Shown: piece by piece, positions 34,489-42,961 of the stretch
How the letters are laid out: each line of letters opens with the position of its first letter
Position numbering within the stretch: position 1 is the first letter of the stretch
Origin: Strigamia acuminata
Lineage: Eukaryota > Arthropoda > Chilopoda > Geophilomorpha > Linotaeniidae
DNA length: 64,000 nt
NCBI GenBank assembly: GCA_949358305.1
Contig: OX442320.1
Span: 9,316,259-9,380,258, forward strand
Direction: 5' to 3'
The notes under the pieces: generated by a model
What the model was told of the DNA's origin: nothing
The model's database searches: none
The model's input: only the letters and a program-made list of their open reading frames with translations
Made by a program: the position numbers and the translations under genes

Positions 34489-34548
34489 GTAAGTGTAGAG
34501 TGGAAATGAATAGTTTTGATTGATTGATTGATTGATTTTTTAATTTAG

Positions 34549-34754
34549 CAACTCCGACGCCACCAACAGCGCCGTTGGAAGTGCACAACACGGGTCCGAA
34601 TTCCGTGATAATCGAGTGGGGTCGTCCGGAATCGGACGGCGGGGCTCCCATTTTGAAATACGTCATCGCGATGAGGGACGTGAAGAAGACGATGTGGATG
34701 GAAGTCGGACAAATTGGAGCGGAAATTCAGAGACTTCACGTTAAGGAATTACAA
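34549..34754 (+). CDS. sls: Fn3 domain 5, first part
   Basis: Phase 1 in (a + ca = Thr), phase 0 out (CAA|GTAATA). Encodes TPTPPTAPLEVHNTGPNSVI, EWGRPESDGGAPILKYVIAM and MWMEVGQIGAEIQRLHVKEL, completed by the next exon. Confidence 0.88.
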
Positions 34755-34816
34755 GTAATAAATGTTTTTAATTAAAATTAATTATTTTTGCGATTATTAA
34801 TGTTTTTTTTTAATAG

Positions 34817-34916
34817 GAGGGTCATCAGTACATGGTGCGAATATTTGCCGGAAATGAGGTGGGACTCAGCGAGCCGTTGGAACCGGAAGAACCCGTCAAA
34901 GTCGTTCGTCCCGCAG
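34817..34916 (+). CDS. sls: Fn3 domain 5, second part
   Basis: Phase 0 in (TTTAATAG acceptor), phase 1 out (GCAG|GTTTGT). Encodes EGHQYMVRIFAGNEVGLSEP and a short tail, PEEPVKVVRPA. Its phase-1 end is compatible with both the terminal exon at 35,339 and the Fn3 exon at 36,374, so this is the branch point for the two C-termini. Confidence 0.88.
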
Positions 34917-35338
34917 GTTTGTTGTTTTGGATTTTCGAGATAATCTGCACTAATTTGATTGACTGCTTTTTAAATTAACACAATTTTTTTAGTGCTATGT
35001 TTGAATAGTTTTTTTATTTTTATTTTTATTATTTTATATTTTCTTTGTAAATAATGCGTCTTTTGTTTTAAACGATGTCGTAGTATTTGATTTTGTTATT
35101 GTCGCTCCAATTTACAATGTAAAAACAAACTTCCAACTTTTTCTTCTGGCTGAATGGCGGAGTTGTGACGCAGTTCTAACAAAGTAGAGAAGTTGACATT
35201 TTGCGCCTGTCTTTAAAGGTTGGTTTTCACATTTTCGTTACTAATTTTCTTTAACCCTTTGGCTGTTAAATTTAAGTCGTTGAAATCGAATTGAATTATT
35301 GTTTTGTTTCGATGAAACTAATTCGTTTCTGTTTCTAG
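34917..35338 (+). other. 422-nt intron, no other feature seen
   Basis: AT-rich intron before the alternative last exon. I see no further phase-compatible exon with good splice sites and no repeat. Confidence 0.6.
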
Positions 35339-35538
35339 ATTATCTGGAAGCTGCGGCCGAGGCGAAGGGAAAAGAAGAACACACTCCGTCGATGAGTTTC
35401 AGCACCGATACGTCCGTGTCGTGGATGCGCGAATACAACATGGACGCCGACATCGACTCGTACACGCGTCACAGGCTGAAACGACGTTTTGAATATTTCT
35501 TTAAGATATATCTACATGCGGAGCAGTTGTTTAAATAA
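35339..35538 (+). CDS. sls: Alternative terminal exon, kinase-less C-terminus
   Basis: Phase 1 in after GTTTCTAG (g + at = Asp), encoding about 66 residues to a TAA at 35,536-35,538: DYLEAAAEAKGKEEHTPSMS, then SVSWMREYNMDADIDSYTRH, then a basic-aromatic tail. A polyadenylation signal follows at 35,847. This would end a protein of repeats-PEVK-SH3-Ig-Fn3, the architecture known for Drosophila Sls, which has no kinase. The exon is not a known fold; the EYNMDADIDSYTRHR segment looks like a specific C-terminal motif rather than random read-through. Confidence 0.75.
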
Positions 35539-36373
35539 TTATTTAATACAATTGTTGAATATCGCATTTGCTACTATATCCGATTTTGGACCAATCATCA
35601 TCAATTTCATATTTATTATCATAATTTTTTCGAGAGCGTCATTAAACAAATCACTACTCCATTTTTGTCTTCGAAAAACACGAAAAAAAGTGGAGTGATG
35701 ATTGACATATTTTTTTTTTCATTTTAATTCATCACGAATTTGTCGATTTATTTGTAATCGCGAGACGAAATTTACTGTACATTTATGTATGACGAATTAT
35801 TGTCCGAGAATGTGTGACGATTGTTTTCGAGATGTTGGGTAAATTAAATAAAAATTCAGCGTTTTAGAGCTATGGTTGCCTTGCACACCCTCACGTGACA
35901 TGGCACTGACGAATCGAATGTATATTTAAGCACAACGAATTTAATTAAAGGCAACCAATAAGTTCCGCTGGAAAGTTTTTTAAAAATAAAAAATATTTAT
36001 GTTATACTTTAAAAATATTTGGAAATATTTAATTTACAGAGTTGTTTTGCATCGCTTTTTAACGTTAAACTGTCGGACGACCCCTGAGTTGAGTCGTCGC
36101 GGTTTAATTTTAGAATAGTGCGTGATTAGTTGTGTAGTTTCACGTAGATAAATGTACAATTTTTGCATCTTTTAAACTATTTATCAAGTTCCTAATTCGC
36201 TACCTGTGATATTCGTGTTACGCCGTTAGTATTTTTGTGTATTTTAAAGCTGTGTTAATAAAAAATATATATTGTCGTTGAGTTTACATTATTTAAATCA
36301 CACACGAGTTGAGTTAATTCACTAATTTCGTTGTTTTTTGTGTTTGTTTTGCTAATTTAATTTAATATTTTAG
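35539..36373 (+). other. 3' UTR of the short form and remaining intron
   Basis: An 835-nt AT-rich stretch with two AATAAA signals (35,847 and 36,257) and no open exon I can support. In the long form it would all be spliced out as part of the intron from 34,917 to 36,373. Confidence 0.55.
35847..35852 (+). terminator. Polyadenylation signal AATAAA of the short form
   Basis: AATAAA lies about 310 nt after the stop at 35,538. A second AATAAA at 36,257-36,262 could serve a longer 3' UTR. Confidence 0.55.
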
Positions 36374-36697
36374 ATGTAATTGCGCGACCCTCGCAACCCA
36401 TGGGTCCTTTAGTGGTTTTAAATACCACAGCGACGTCTGCAACGATTTCGTGGAACCCGCCGTTGGATCCGGGAGGAACAGACGTCTTTTCTTATTGCGT
36501 CGAGGCCCAAGACGTGGATTTGATCGATGGGAAGATCCTCCAGACTCAGTCGCACGTTGCGTCATCGACATCGTTCACAGTCGACGCCCTGAAAACGGGA
36601 CACTTCTACAGATTCAAAATAAACGCTCAGAATGAAAGCGGGGTCAGTGATGAGTCGCTGTTGAGCAAGAAACCGCTCAAGATTAAGTGTCGAATGG
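36374..36697 (+). CDS. Fn3 domain 6 (long form)
   Basis: Phase 1 in after TTTTAG (g + at = Asp), phase 1 out (ATGG|GTAAGA). Encodes RPSQPMGPLVVLNTTATSAT, SWNPPLDPGGTDVFSYCVEA and FYRFKINAQNESGVSDESLL. The phase fits the exon ending at 34,916, so skipping the terminal exon extends the same protein with a further Fn3. Confidence 0.85.
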
Positions 36698-36872
36698 GTA
36701 AGACGTGTGTTTTGCTGAAATTTAGTTGATTTAATCAAGATTTGTCATTTTTTACTCGTTAAATTGAGGGGTGGGGCGCTCGGCAGACTCGTTATTCTAA
36801 ATCGGGAAGGAATGCGTGTTTAAACGGTTGTCGTGGCAACAAGATGAAGCGTTTTAATTGTGTGATTTACAG

Positions 36873-37175
36873 AGAAGCCAACGGCACCCGGAACCCCGAA
36901 AATTGTTTACGTTGACGATGAAAACGGAACGGTGCGCTTGGAATGGACGAAATCCGATTTGGACGGCTTGGATTACACGATCGAGAAGCGTAACACAATG
37001 TCCGACAGTAACCATTGGATTAAGGTCAATGCGGATGCTGTGAAGATCGCTTCGTGCGTCGCCGCTAATTTGACGCCCGGAGTTGCGTACGAATTCAGAG
37101 TGAGTGCCGAGAACTCCGCGGGGATCAGTTTACCGTCAAATCCTTCCGAATTAGTCGTTTTGAAAACGATTCGCA
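36873..37175 (+). CDS. Fn3 domain 7
   Basis: Phase 1 in (g + ag = Glu), phase 1 out (CGCA|GTGAGT). Encodes KPTAPGTPKIVYVDDENGTV, LEWTKSDLDGLDYTIEKR (lacking the usual DGGSP loop) and YEFRVSAENSAGISLPS. It leads into an Ig domain. Confidence 0.85.
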
Positions 37176-37254
37176 GTGAGTGAAAGCAAGAAAAAACGCG
37201 TCTATAAATAATTTTGTTTACGTTTATATCGTGTTTATTTGATCTGGATTTCAG

Positions 37255-37366
37255 AATCGGAGCCACCGGTGATTGTGCAGAACCTGCGAGATATCACGGT
37301 GATTGAAGGAACCGATGTGAGATTTCGAGTGGACGTTACGGGCGATGCTATTCCCGATTTCATGTG
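37255..37366 (+). CDS. Ig domain 12, first half
   Basis: Phase 1 in (a + aa = Lys), phase 2 out within the Trp codon (TG|GTAAAA). Encodes SEPPVIVQNLRDITVIEGTD and GDAIPDFMW. The B-strand Cys position is Val. Confidence 0.82.
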
Positions 37367-37424
37367 GTAAAAATTCGATTTGGATTTGACTATATCGGAT
37401 TAATTGATCGGGGGTTTTAATTAG

Positions 37425-37885
37425 GTACAAAGATAAAGCGGAATTGTGGAATGGAAGCAAGCGGGAGATCGTTTCGACCGATAGCGATAGTCAGTTGGTG
37501 TTGAGTTCGGTCGGATTGGACGATGAAGGAGAAATATTGTGCAACGTTAGCAATAAATATGGATCGGTGAAAACGAGCGCGAATTTGATGGTCGAAGCTC
37601 CGCCTAAAATCAGCATTCCTCCGATGTGCGAGGAATGTTTGCTGTATGATAAAGGGGAGAATATTCGACTGAAAATGGGTTTAGTATCGCGCCCACCTCC
37701 AGTTATTCAGTGGACGGTTAATGGGCGCGAAATCGAGGGTGATTTTCAACACGAAATTCAATTGGACGATGATTACGTAATCCTCAAAATTAAAGATTCG
37801 AGTAGAATTGATTCTGGTTTACACGTAATTAAGGCCGAGAATGATCACGGCGCACATATCGTGCAGTTTAACGTTCTTATAACGG
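37425..37885 (+). CDS. Ig domain 12 second half and Ig 13
   Basis: Phase 2 in (tg + g = Trp), phase 1 out (ACGG|GTAAAA). It finishes Ig 12 (YKDKAELWNGS, LDDEGEILCNVSNKYG), then encodes Ig 13: PPKISIPPMCEECLLYDKGE, PPVIQWTVNGREIEGDF and SRIDSGLHVIKAENDHG. Confidence 0.85.
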
Positions 37886-37955
37886 GTAAAATTAATGTTT
37901 TTATGTATTTTATCTGTTTAATTTCGTAATTTTGTTTTTAAATTTTTTTTTTAAG

Positions 37956-38083
37956 ACGTTCCTGATCCACCTTCGTGTCCAAACGTCACTATCATTTCCA
38001 CAGATTCTTGCGATCTAAATTGGGAACAACCGCAAAACGACGGTGGAGGGACCATTAATAAATACATCGTGGAACAAAGCGAG
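37956..38083 (+). CDS. Fn3 domain 8, first part
   Basis: Phase 1 in (g + ac = Asp), phase 0 out (GAG|GTTTAA). Encodes VPDPPSCPNVTIISTDSCDL, NWEQPQNDGGGTINKYIVEQ. It is the last Fn3 before the kinase, an arrangement also found in twitchin- and titin-type kinases. Confidence 0.82.
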
Positions 38084-38260
38084 GTTTAAATTAGGCCTAA
38101 TTTCTATTTTGGAGTGATTTTGTATAAAAACAAATTTGCGGATGTTTATTTAACGTGGCCCGCTGCGAGAATTTTAGTCACTTAAGCCCACTCCAAGTGA
38201 TGACGGGTTCCATGAATGAGAGTACAAATTTATTGAGGATTCTTGAAATTTCTATTGCAG

Positions 38261-38427
38261 CCGGGATCAAATGTTTGGACGAACAGGGAGATCGTCCGAA
38301 CCAATTGGATCGCGTTAACCGATTTAAACGCCGGAAAGGAATTATTTTTTCGCGTCAAAGCCGTCAACATTTATGGGGCTAGCGAACCGAGCGAAGAATG
38401 CAGAGTCAGTTTACAGCGCACGCAGAG
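38261..38427 (+). CDS. Fn3 domain 8, second part
   Basis: Phase 0 in (TATTGCAG), phase 2 out (AG|GTAAAT). Encodes SNVWTNREIVRTNWIALTDL, KELFFRVKAVNIYGASEPSE and a short CRVSLQRTQ tail. Confidence 0.82.
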
Positions 38428-38779
38428 GTAAATTTAAATCGAAATAAACGGAAAATAAAAATTTAAACCTAAATTAAAACGGTTTAAAAGTCTTATTTTC
38501 AAGGTTAATTTGATTTGTTGCCATTTTTGTGGCATTCCAACGGCGCTCTTGCTTCATCTTTGGCAGCTGCCCATTACTTTCTTTAAAGATGAATATTTAA
38601 AATATTTGTAAACACGTTTAATGTTTTATTGCGGTTAAGTGTTTGATTGATGGATTTGTGAGAGTGATTATATCTAATGTAATTTTGTTGGCCGATTGCG
38701 TCACACATTTTCAATGAAACGAGGGTGCACATCGTGTTTGGTCTTCCTGAATGTGTTACATATTGATGATTATTTTTAG
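38428..38779 (+). other. 352-nt intron, nothing further seen
   Basis: GTAAAT donor, TATTTTTAG acceptor. I find no exon, repeat or RNA gene inside. Confidence 0.6.
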
Positions 38780-38931
38780 CTCTGACCCAGACCTCGTGGT
38801 ACATGAAAGAAACTCGGGCCATGAGCCATTCCAACTCGCTACTTGTCTCGAGGATTCCTTTCATTTAGCGTCGCTCGACGACTTGAATTTACGTTTTGAT
38901 TCTTCTTCATCGGGATCGGAATCCAGTGATG
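38780..38931 (+). CDS. Acidic Ser-rich linker before the kinase, part 1
   Basis: Phase 2 in (ag + c = Ser), phase 1 out (GATG|GTGAGT). Encodes SDPDLVVHERNSGHEPFQLA and SLDDLNLRFDSSSSGSESSD. No domain. The DSSSSGSESSD run consists of consensus-like acidic phosphorylation sites for CK2-type kinases (inference). Confidence 0.75.
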
Positions 38932-39252
38932 GTGAGTCGAGTGACGAGCACTTTGATTTCATCGTTTTGAGGTGCGAAATGGTGGAATAATTGTTTTATA
39001 ACCAAGCGATTGGTTATTTTGTCTTTTAGATTTTTATTTCTGTGATTTTTCTCTTAAATATTGATTTTTCAACGGAATAACGAATTGCTTTTAAATGGGG
39101 TGTTCAAATACTCGAGTTTAATTTTCATGCGCCCTCAATTCTATGTTTAGTACAACGTCACTCTTGCCAATAAAAAAGCGGGTTGTAACGGGAAACTAAT
39201 TTTGTTGACTCATACGAAGAAGTAAATATTCGAAATGAATTAATTTCTTCAG
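38932..39252 (+). other. 321-nt intron, nothing further seen
   Basis: GTGAGT donor, TTTCTTCAG acceptor. AT-rich, no supported feature. Confidence 0.6.
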
Positions 39253-39393
39253 ATTCCGAGTCGGATCACATTGAAGACATGTTAGCGTCACAAAGTGGGA
39301 ACTTGGGTGCCGAGAAAAAGGGAAAGAGAACCGTGGTGAGGTCGAAAGATGTTCCCGGCACACCCAGAGCGAGGAGAGTTGCTAGAAATACCG
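39253..39393 (+). CDS. Basic linker before the kinase, part 2
   Basis: Phase 1 in (g + at = Asp), phase 1 out (ACCG|GTTGGA). Encodes SESDHIEDMLASQSGNLGAE and then a strongly basic stretch, KKGKRTVVRSKDVPGTPRAR. The switch from acidic to basic charge lies directly before the kinase and could fold back on it; that is inference only. Confidence 0.72.
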
Positions 39394-39460
39394 GTTGGAA
39401 TATTTAATATTCAATATAAAAATCTAAATTTTAATTTTATTTGATTTTATTTACTCGCAG

Positions 39461-39548
39461 TTCTTAGTCAATCGTCCTGCTCGTTTTTGGACATGGGAAG
39501 TGAGACGGAATTTCGATCACGTTTTAGAGTTTGCGAAAAAATTGGCAG
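39461..39548 (+). CDS. Titin-like kinase, N-terminus
   Basis: Phase 1 in after TTACTCGCAG (g + tt = Val), phase 2 out (GGCAG|GTATGA). Encodes LSQSSCSFLDMGSETEFRSR, FRVCEKIG. The Gly-rich loop is completed across the intron as G-R-G-A-F-T-V-V. Confidence 0.85.
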
Positions 39549-39632
39549 GTATGAGATTAGGCTTATTTTTGTTTTTGTTTTTATTTTCTCGATTTTGTCA
39601 GCCGATTTTTTAAAAATAAAAAATTATTTTAG

Positions 39633-39839
39633 GGGTGCGTTCACAGTCGTTCATCGGTGCTATGAAAAGAAATCTAGGCAAGAGTACGCAGCCAGATTTA
39701 TTCGTATCGGACGCGATTTAGGGACAAAGGAAATGGTGTTTAGAGAACTGGAAATTATGCACTTATGCCAGCACGAACGTCTCGTCACCTTTTACGAGGC
39801 TTATGATCTTGGCAGTTACGTGGTGATGATTCTCGAATA
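39633..39839 (+). CDS. Titin-like kinase, N-lobe; VAIK lysine replaced by Arg
   Basis: Phase 2 in (ag + g = Arg), phase 2 out (GAATA|GTACGT). Encodes GAFTVVHRCYEKKSRQEYAA and RFIRI. The position of the ATP-anchoring lysine in the beta-3 strand (AxK) is Arg (AGA at 39,694-39,696). The alpha-C Glu is present (RELEIM, GAA at 39,745), as are the hinge residues of VVMILEY. In protein kinases generally, loss of this Lys strongly reduces phosphotransfer, so a pseudokinase or weak kinase role is likely. Family: titin/twitchin/MLCK-like. Confidence 0.88.
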
Positions 39840-39909
39840 GTACGTGTTGAAAATGACGCAAATGTTGAATATATTGAGATTAAATCGACATTTTTTAAAT
39901 ACAATTCAG

Positions 39910-40051
39910 CATTCCAAGCGGGGAGTTGGCGGATAAAATTGTACGAGAGGATCCGCGGATGACCGAAGACGATTGCCGACAGATTGCGCGTCAAATATGC
40001 GAAGGAATCGGCTTTTTGCATAGGAATAGCATTGTGCACTTGGATTTAAAG
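39910..40051 (+). CDS. Titin-like kinase, catalytic loop start
   Basis: Phase 2 in (ta + c = Tyr), phase 0 out (AAG|GTGTGG). Encodes IPSGELADKIVREDPRMTED, QICEGIGFLHRNSIVHLDLK. The catalytic Asp is present (GAT, 40,043-40,045) in HLDLKPEN; HLD instead of HRD is typical of the titin/MLCK group. Confidence 0.9.
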
Positions 40052-40113
40052 GTGTGGTGGTGGGAGTTTTGTGAATTTGAGTTTTAATTAAACGATTATT
40101 CTGATTCTAATAG

Positions 40114-40313
40114 CCCGAGAACGTTCTGTGTATGAGCAATGATTCAAATGATGTCAAGTTGATCGATTTCGGTTTGGCTCGACGTCTCGATCCATTTGCA
40201 GGCGTCAGGATTCTCTTCGCGACGCCCGAATTCTGCGCGCCCGAAGTTGTCAACTACGAAACTGTGGGATTCCCAACTGACATGTGGTCAATTGGTGTCA
40301 TCACATTCGTCAT
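40114..40313 (+). CDS. Titin-like kinase, DFG to F-helix
   Basis: Phase 0 in, phase 2 out (CAT|GTAAGT). Encodes PENVLCMSNDSNDVKLIDFG (DFG Asp at 40,165), LARRLDPFAGVRILFATPEF, CAPEVVNYETVGFPTDMWSI and GVITFV. The metal-binding Asn, DFG Asp, APE motif and the DMWSxGV Asp are all kept. Only the VAIK lysine is lost. Confidence 0.9.
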
Positions 40314-40384
40314 GTAAGTGATTAGTTTCGATTCGATCGGATCGATAAAATCAATATTTTTATTATTGTTTTTTTCTTTTTAAG

Positions 40385-40583
40385 GTTAAGTGGAACTTCG
40401 CCTTTCTTGGGCGAAGACGACGACGAAACTCTGACCAACGTGTCGGACGCGTCGTGGGATTTTCAAGAAGATTGCTGGGAAAATATTTCGTTCGAAGCCA
40501 AAGATTTTATCACGCGACTGCTCGTGAAGGCGAAAGACGGTCGATTGACGATCGAAGATGCGTTAAGACACCCCTGGATCCAG
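40385..40583 (+). CDS. Titin-like kinase, C-lobe
   Basis: Phase 2 in (at + g = Met), phase 0 out (CAG|GTATGC). Encodes LSGTSPFLGEDDDETLTNV, SWDFQEDCWENISFEAKDF, ITRLLVKAKDGRLTIEDALR and ends HPWIQ. GEDDxETLxNV and AxxHPW are signatures of the titin/twitchin kinase group. Confidence 0.9.
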
Positions 40584-40653
40584 GTATGCAGAAGAATAAA
40601 TACGTGTTTTATTTTTAAACTTTTAATTTTATTCTTTGATTTATTTATTTTAG

Positions 40654-40726
40654 GGAAGAAAATGTCTGCCAGAAGCAAAGGCGACGACGTATCTGCAGTT
40701 GAAGACGCAAGAAAGCGAGTTTCGAA
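40654..40726 (+). CDS. Post-kinase tail exon and second branch point
   Basis: Phase 0 in, phase 1 out (CGAA|GTAATT). Encodes GRKCLPEAKATTYLQLKTQE and SEFR. The phase-1 end fits both the terminal exon at 41,077 and the Ig exon at 41,978. A long autoinhibitory tail like that of twitchin or vertebrate titin kinase is not evident; only this short segment lies between the kinase and the next Ig or stop. Confidence 0.7.
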
Positions 40727-41076
40727 GTAATTTTCTTTTTTTAATCCGATTAGTCGTAAGCTTTGTTTTGTTTTGCACGTAATTAACGTAGATTTAGATC
40801 TACGCGGAGTGTGGAAAGTGTGTTATGTGGCTTTTAGAAGCTTTAAATTATTTGATGAATTAACTCGAGGTTTTTTATCCGCACAAAAGCGCTTTAATTT
40901 TAACCTTTCGTAATTCTTTGGATGCTTGCTTGCTCGCTGTTAATGCTTGGATTTCTGCTTACTGTTTGCTGCTGGTGGACTTATTTTCTTTTAAAAGTAA
41001 GTTTTAATATCGATAATACTTAAATTGCAGTAATTCTGTTTTAAAGTGACATTAATGAATTTTATTTTGTTTGCAG
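40727..41076 (+). other. 350-nt intron, nothing further seen
   Basis: GTAATT donor, TTTGTTTGCAG acceptor. No exon or repeat is supported. Confidence 0.55.
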
Positions 41077-41123
41077 CAACGAAAAAAGAAGTTGTTTGGA
41101 CATTGACTACAAGAAAGAAATGA
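41077..41123 (+). CDS. Alternative terminal exon after the kinase
   Basis: With phase 1 (a + ca = Thr) this encodes TKKEVVWTLTTRKK and a TGA at 41,121-41,123, followed 22 nt later by AATAAA. It would end a form stopping just after the kinase. Another frame of the same exon reads NEKRSCLDIDYKKEMKKLQN, which looks more protein-like, but my donor at 40,726 does not deliver that phase. So the exact C-terminus is uncertain while the existence of a 3' end here is fairly well supported. Confidence 0.5.
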
Positions 41124-41144
41124 AGAAACTACAAAATTTAAATT

Positions 41145-41150
41145 AATAAA
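41145..41150 (+). terminator. Polyadenylation signal AATAAA after the kinase
   Basis: AATAAA just after the alternative terminal exon, followed by T-rich sequence (tgtctttttg, then ttttcatttttttccc). Confidence 0.6.
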
Positions 41151-41871
41151 GTATTAAAACAGTTTAGTGTCTTTTTGTATAAATTAATTTTCATTTTTTT
41201 CCCTTTTCCCTTTTTATTAATGTCGCCCATTTTGTTGTAAATAAAGCAGATTTTGCAAGTGTTTTGCTTCTTTTTTTTCACACGTTGGGGAGTTAGTCAT
41301 TGACAAATTGGCCCGTCCAAAACGGTCATTGAGGATTATGGGGAAGAGTTTTAAATAGGGTAAGTATAAATTTAACTCTGTTGCAACTGTTTTCTTCCTG
41401 CATTGCTGCTCCTCGAGGTCGGGTGATGATGCATTACTCTTTAAAATATGTTTGTTTGTGCGTGTTGCGTAACCAAATATTATTTTTACCTCTGATTGTG
41501 TAAGAATTGATGAATTTTAATATTCACAAACAATTTAAAATTTACAATTCACAATGATTTACACTTGATAAATAACCAGCACTGGTTTTAATTAGTTGCA
41601 ACAGTTCAATCCGCTGTTAAATTTAAAAAAATTAAAATAAATATTTAGATTAATGTTTAGATTGGTAGTGACTTTGCTTTTGGCTGTGATGATGTACTCA
41701 ATTTGGGAAACATTCTCCGATATTTTTAGTTTTTCGCATCAGCGCGCTCTAAACTTCAAACTACAAACTACACGAGGTTCCGTATTCATTTTGCATTGGT
41801 CCAGGAGAGGATTGTAACATGGTTGAAGTCGCAGTGCCCTATTCTGTCATCAAACCCTAACACACAGTTCA
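41151..41871 (+). other. Noncoding stretch upstream of a possible internal start
   Basis: About 720 nt of AT-rich sequence, either intron or promoter and 5' UTR of an internal transcript. A small upstream ORF (ATG 41,819 to TAA 41,860, 13 residues) precedes the candidate start at 41,872. I see no clear TATA box at a convincing distance. Confidence 0.45.
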
Positions 41872-41911
41872 ATGATGGATATTCCGCAGTCTCCATCAAC
41901 TGATGTTAGAG
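41872..41911 (+). CDS. Candidate alternative first exon (MMDIPQSPSTDVR)
   Basis: ATG at 41,872 opens 13 codons and ends phase 1 at G|GTAATT. Joined to the Ig exon at 41,978 it gives MMDIPQSPSTDVRASGSFVP in frame. As an internal exon it fails, because the only nearby acceptor (CCGCAG) would put a TGA in frame. So it makes sense only as a first coding exon, for an Ig-plus-coil product or a separate gene. Support is from splice phase and position only. Confidence 0.45.
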
Positions 41912-41977
41912 GTAATTTCCAAACAAATAAAATTAATTTATATTGGCAATAATTTAATATTTTCTTTTTCTATTTAG

Positions 41978-42086
41978 CGTCGGGAAGTTTCGTTCCCAAG
42001 GTGTTAAAATGTGCAGCTAAAGAAGGCGACGCTCAGGTGAAATTAGTCGCGGAATTAAAAGCTTGGTGCAAACCAATCGTGCATTG
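41978..42086 (+). CDS. Ig domain 14, first half
   Basis: Phase 1 in after CTATTTAG, phase 2 out in the Trp codon (TG|GTGAGT). Encodes SGSFVPKVLKCAAKEGDAQV, LKAWCKPIVHW. It can be joined to the kinase tail (a + cg = Thr) or to the candidate first exon (g + cg = Ala). Confidence 0.78.
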
Positions 42087-42598
42087 GTGAGTAAATTTAA
42101 TTATTTTTTTTGTTTTTGGGTTTAAATTTAAAGTCGTATTTAGATTTAGAAAGAGCACGACCATAAATTTTTTAATGCTGAAAACGTACTCAGTTTCGGG
42201 ACTCATCTCTGGGTTGGTTCCAAACCAACTCGCCGGGCGTGGCTAAATAGAAGAATCCTTGAGAAATTGCCAGAATTAAGTGAATGTCTTGCAAAAAGTC
42301 ACGTTAAAGTGAAAGAGTACGTGATTTATAAGGTTATATTTGTAAATCTGTTGGTCGAAACTCGAAAAAAAAATGTATTTCACCTTTAAATCGTCGCCGC
42401 CATTACTCTTTAGCTACAAACATTCAGGAATAGATTTGTTTACGCATGTGGCAATAATTAAAGTACTGCTTAAAATATTCCTAGACTTTGGTCAAAAAAT
42501 AAGTCAATTTTTCCTCTTGTTTTGTCTGCCGTTCTAGGAATAGAAATAAAAAAATGGCGTACATATTTAAGGGTTACTAGATTATTTTTTGTCTTTAG
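42087..42598 (+). other. 512-nt intron with one short hairpin
   Basis: GTGAGT donor, GTCTTTAG acceptor. The only structure I noticed is the short inverted repeat GTTGGTTCCAAACCAAC near 42,214. No exon is supported. Confidence 0.6.
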
Positions 42599-42771
42599 GT
42601 TTAAAAATGGCCAAGAATTATTTGGAAGTGTTAAACATACTCTCGAATGCGCATCTAACATGACCGAATTGATTATCCACCACGCATCACTCGACGATGC
42701 GGGTGTTTACACGGTCGTTGCGGTCAGTCCGAGTGGTCAGGAGTCCATCAGCACTCATCTTATTGTCGAAC
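42599..42771 (+). CDS. Ig domain 14, second half
   Basis: Phase 2 in (tg + g = Trp), phase 1 out (GAAC|GTGCGT). Encodes FKNGQELFGSVKHTLECASN, LDDAGVYTVVAVSPSGQES and ends STHLIVE. The F-strand Cys is Val. Confidence 0.82.
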
Positions 42772-42844
42772 GTGCGTGAAATAAATTAAAAAATTAAAAA
42801 ATTTGATTTTACAGTAAATAAAACGTAAATTTATGAATTTACAG

Positions 42845-42961
42845 CGAGCGACGGAGTGGCGGAAAGAGCCGGCGAAACATTCATACTTCCTCAGGTTTTG
42901 TTGCAACCGCTGGCGGACCAATTGGTTCGCGTGGGCAGCAAGATTTATTTGGCAGTTGTCG
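42845..42961 (+). CDS. Ig domain 15, first half
   Basis: Phase 1 in (c + cg = Pro), phase 1 out (GTCG|GTAAAT). Encodes SDGVAERAGETFILPQVLLQ, ADQLVRVGSKIYLAVV. First member of a two-Ig unit that recurs three times. Confidence 0.78.

Noticed and set aside
41819-41860. Short ATG-to-TAA frame (13 residues) as a coding gene
   Set aside because: At most an upstream ORF of the candidate internal transcript. Too short and unsupported to call a gene.
42210-42235. Inverted repeat GTTGGTTCCAAACCAAC as an RNA gene or regulatory hairpin
   Set aside because: A 7-bp stem with a 3-nt loop occurs easily by chance, and there are no flanking features.
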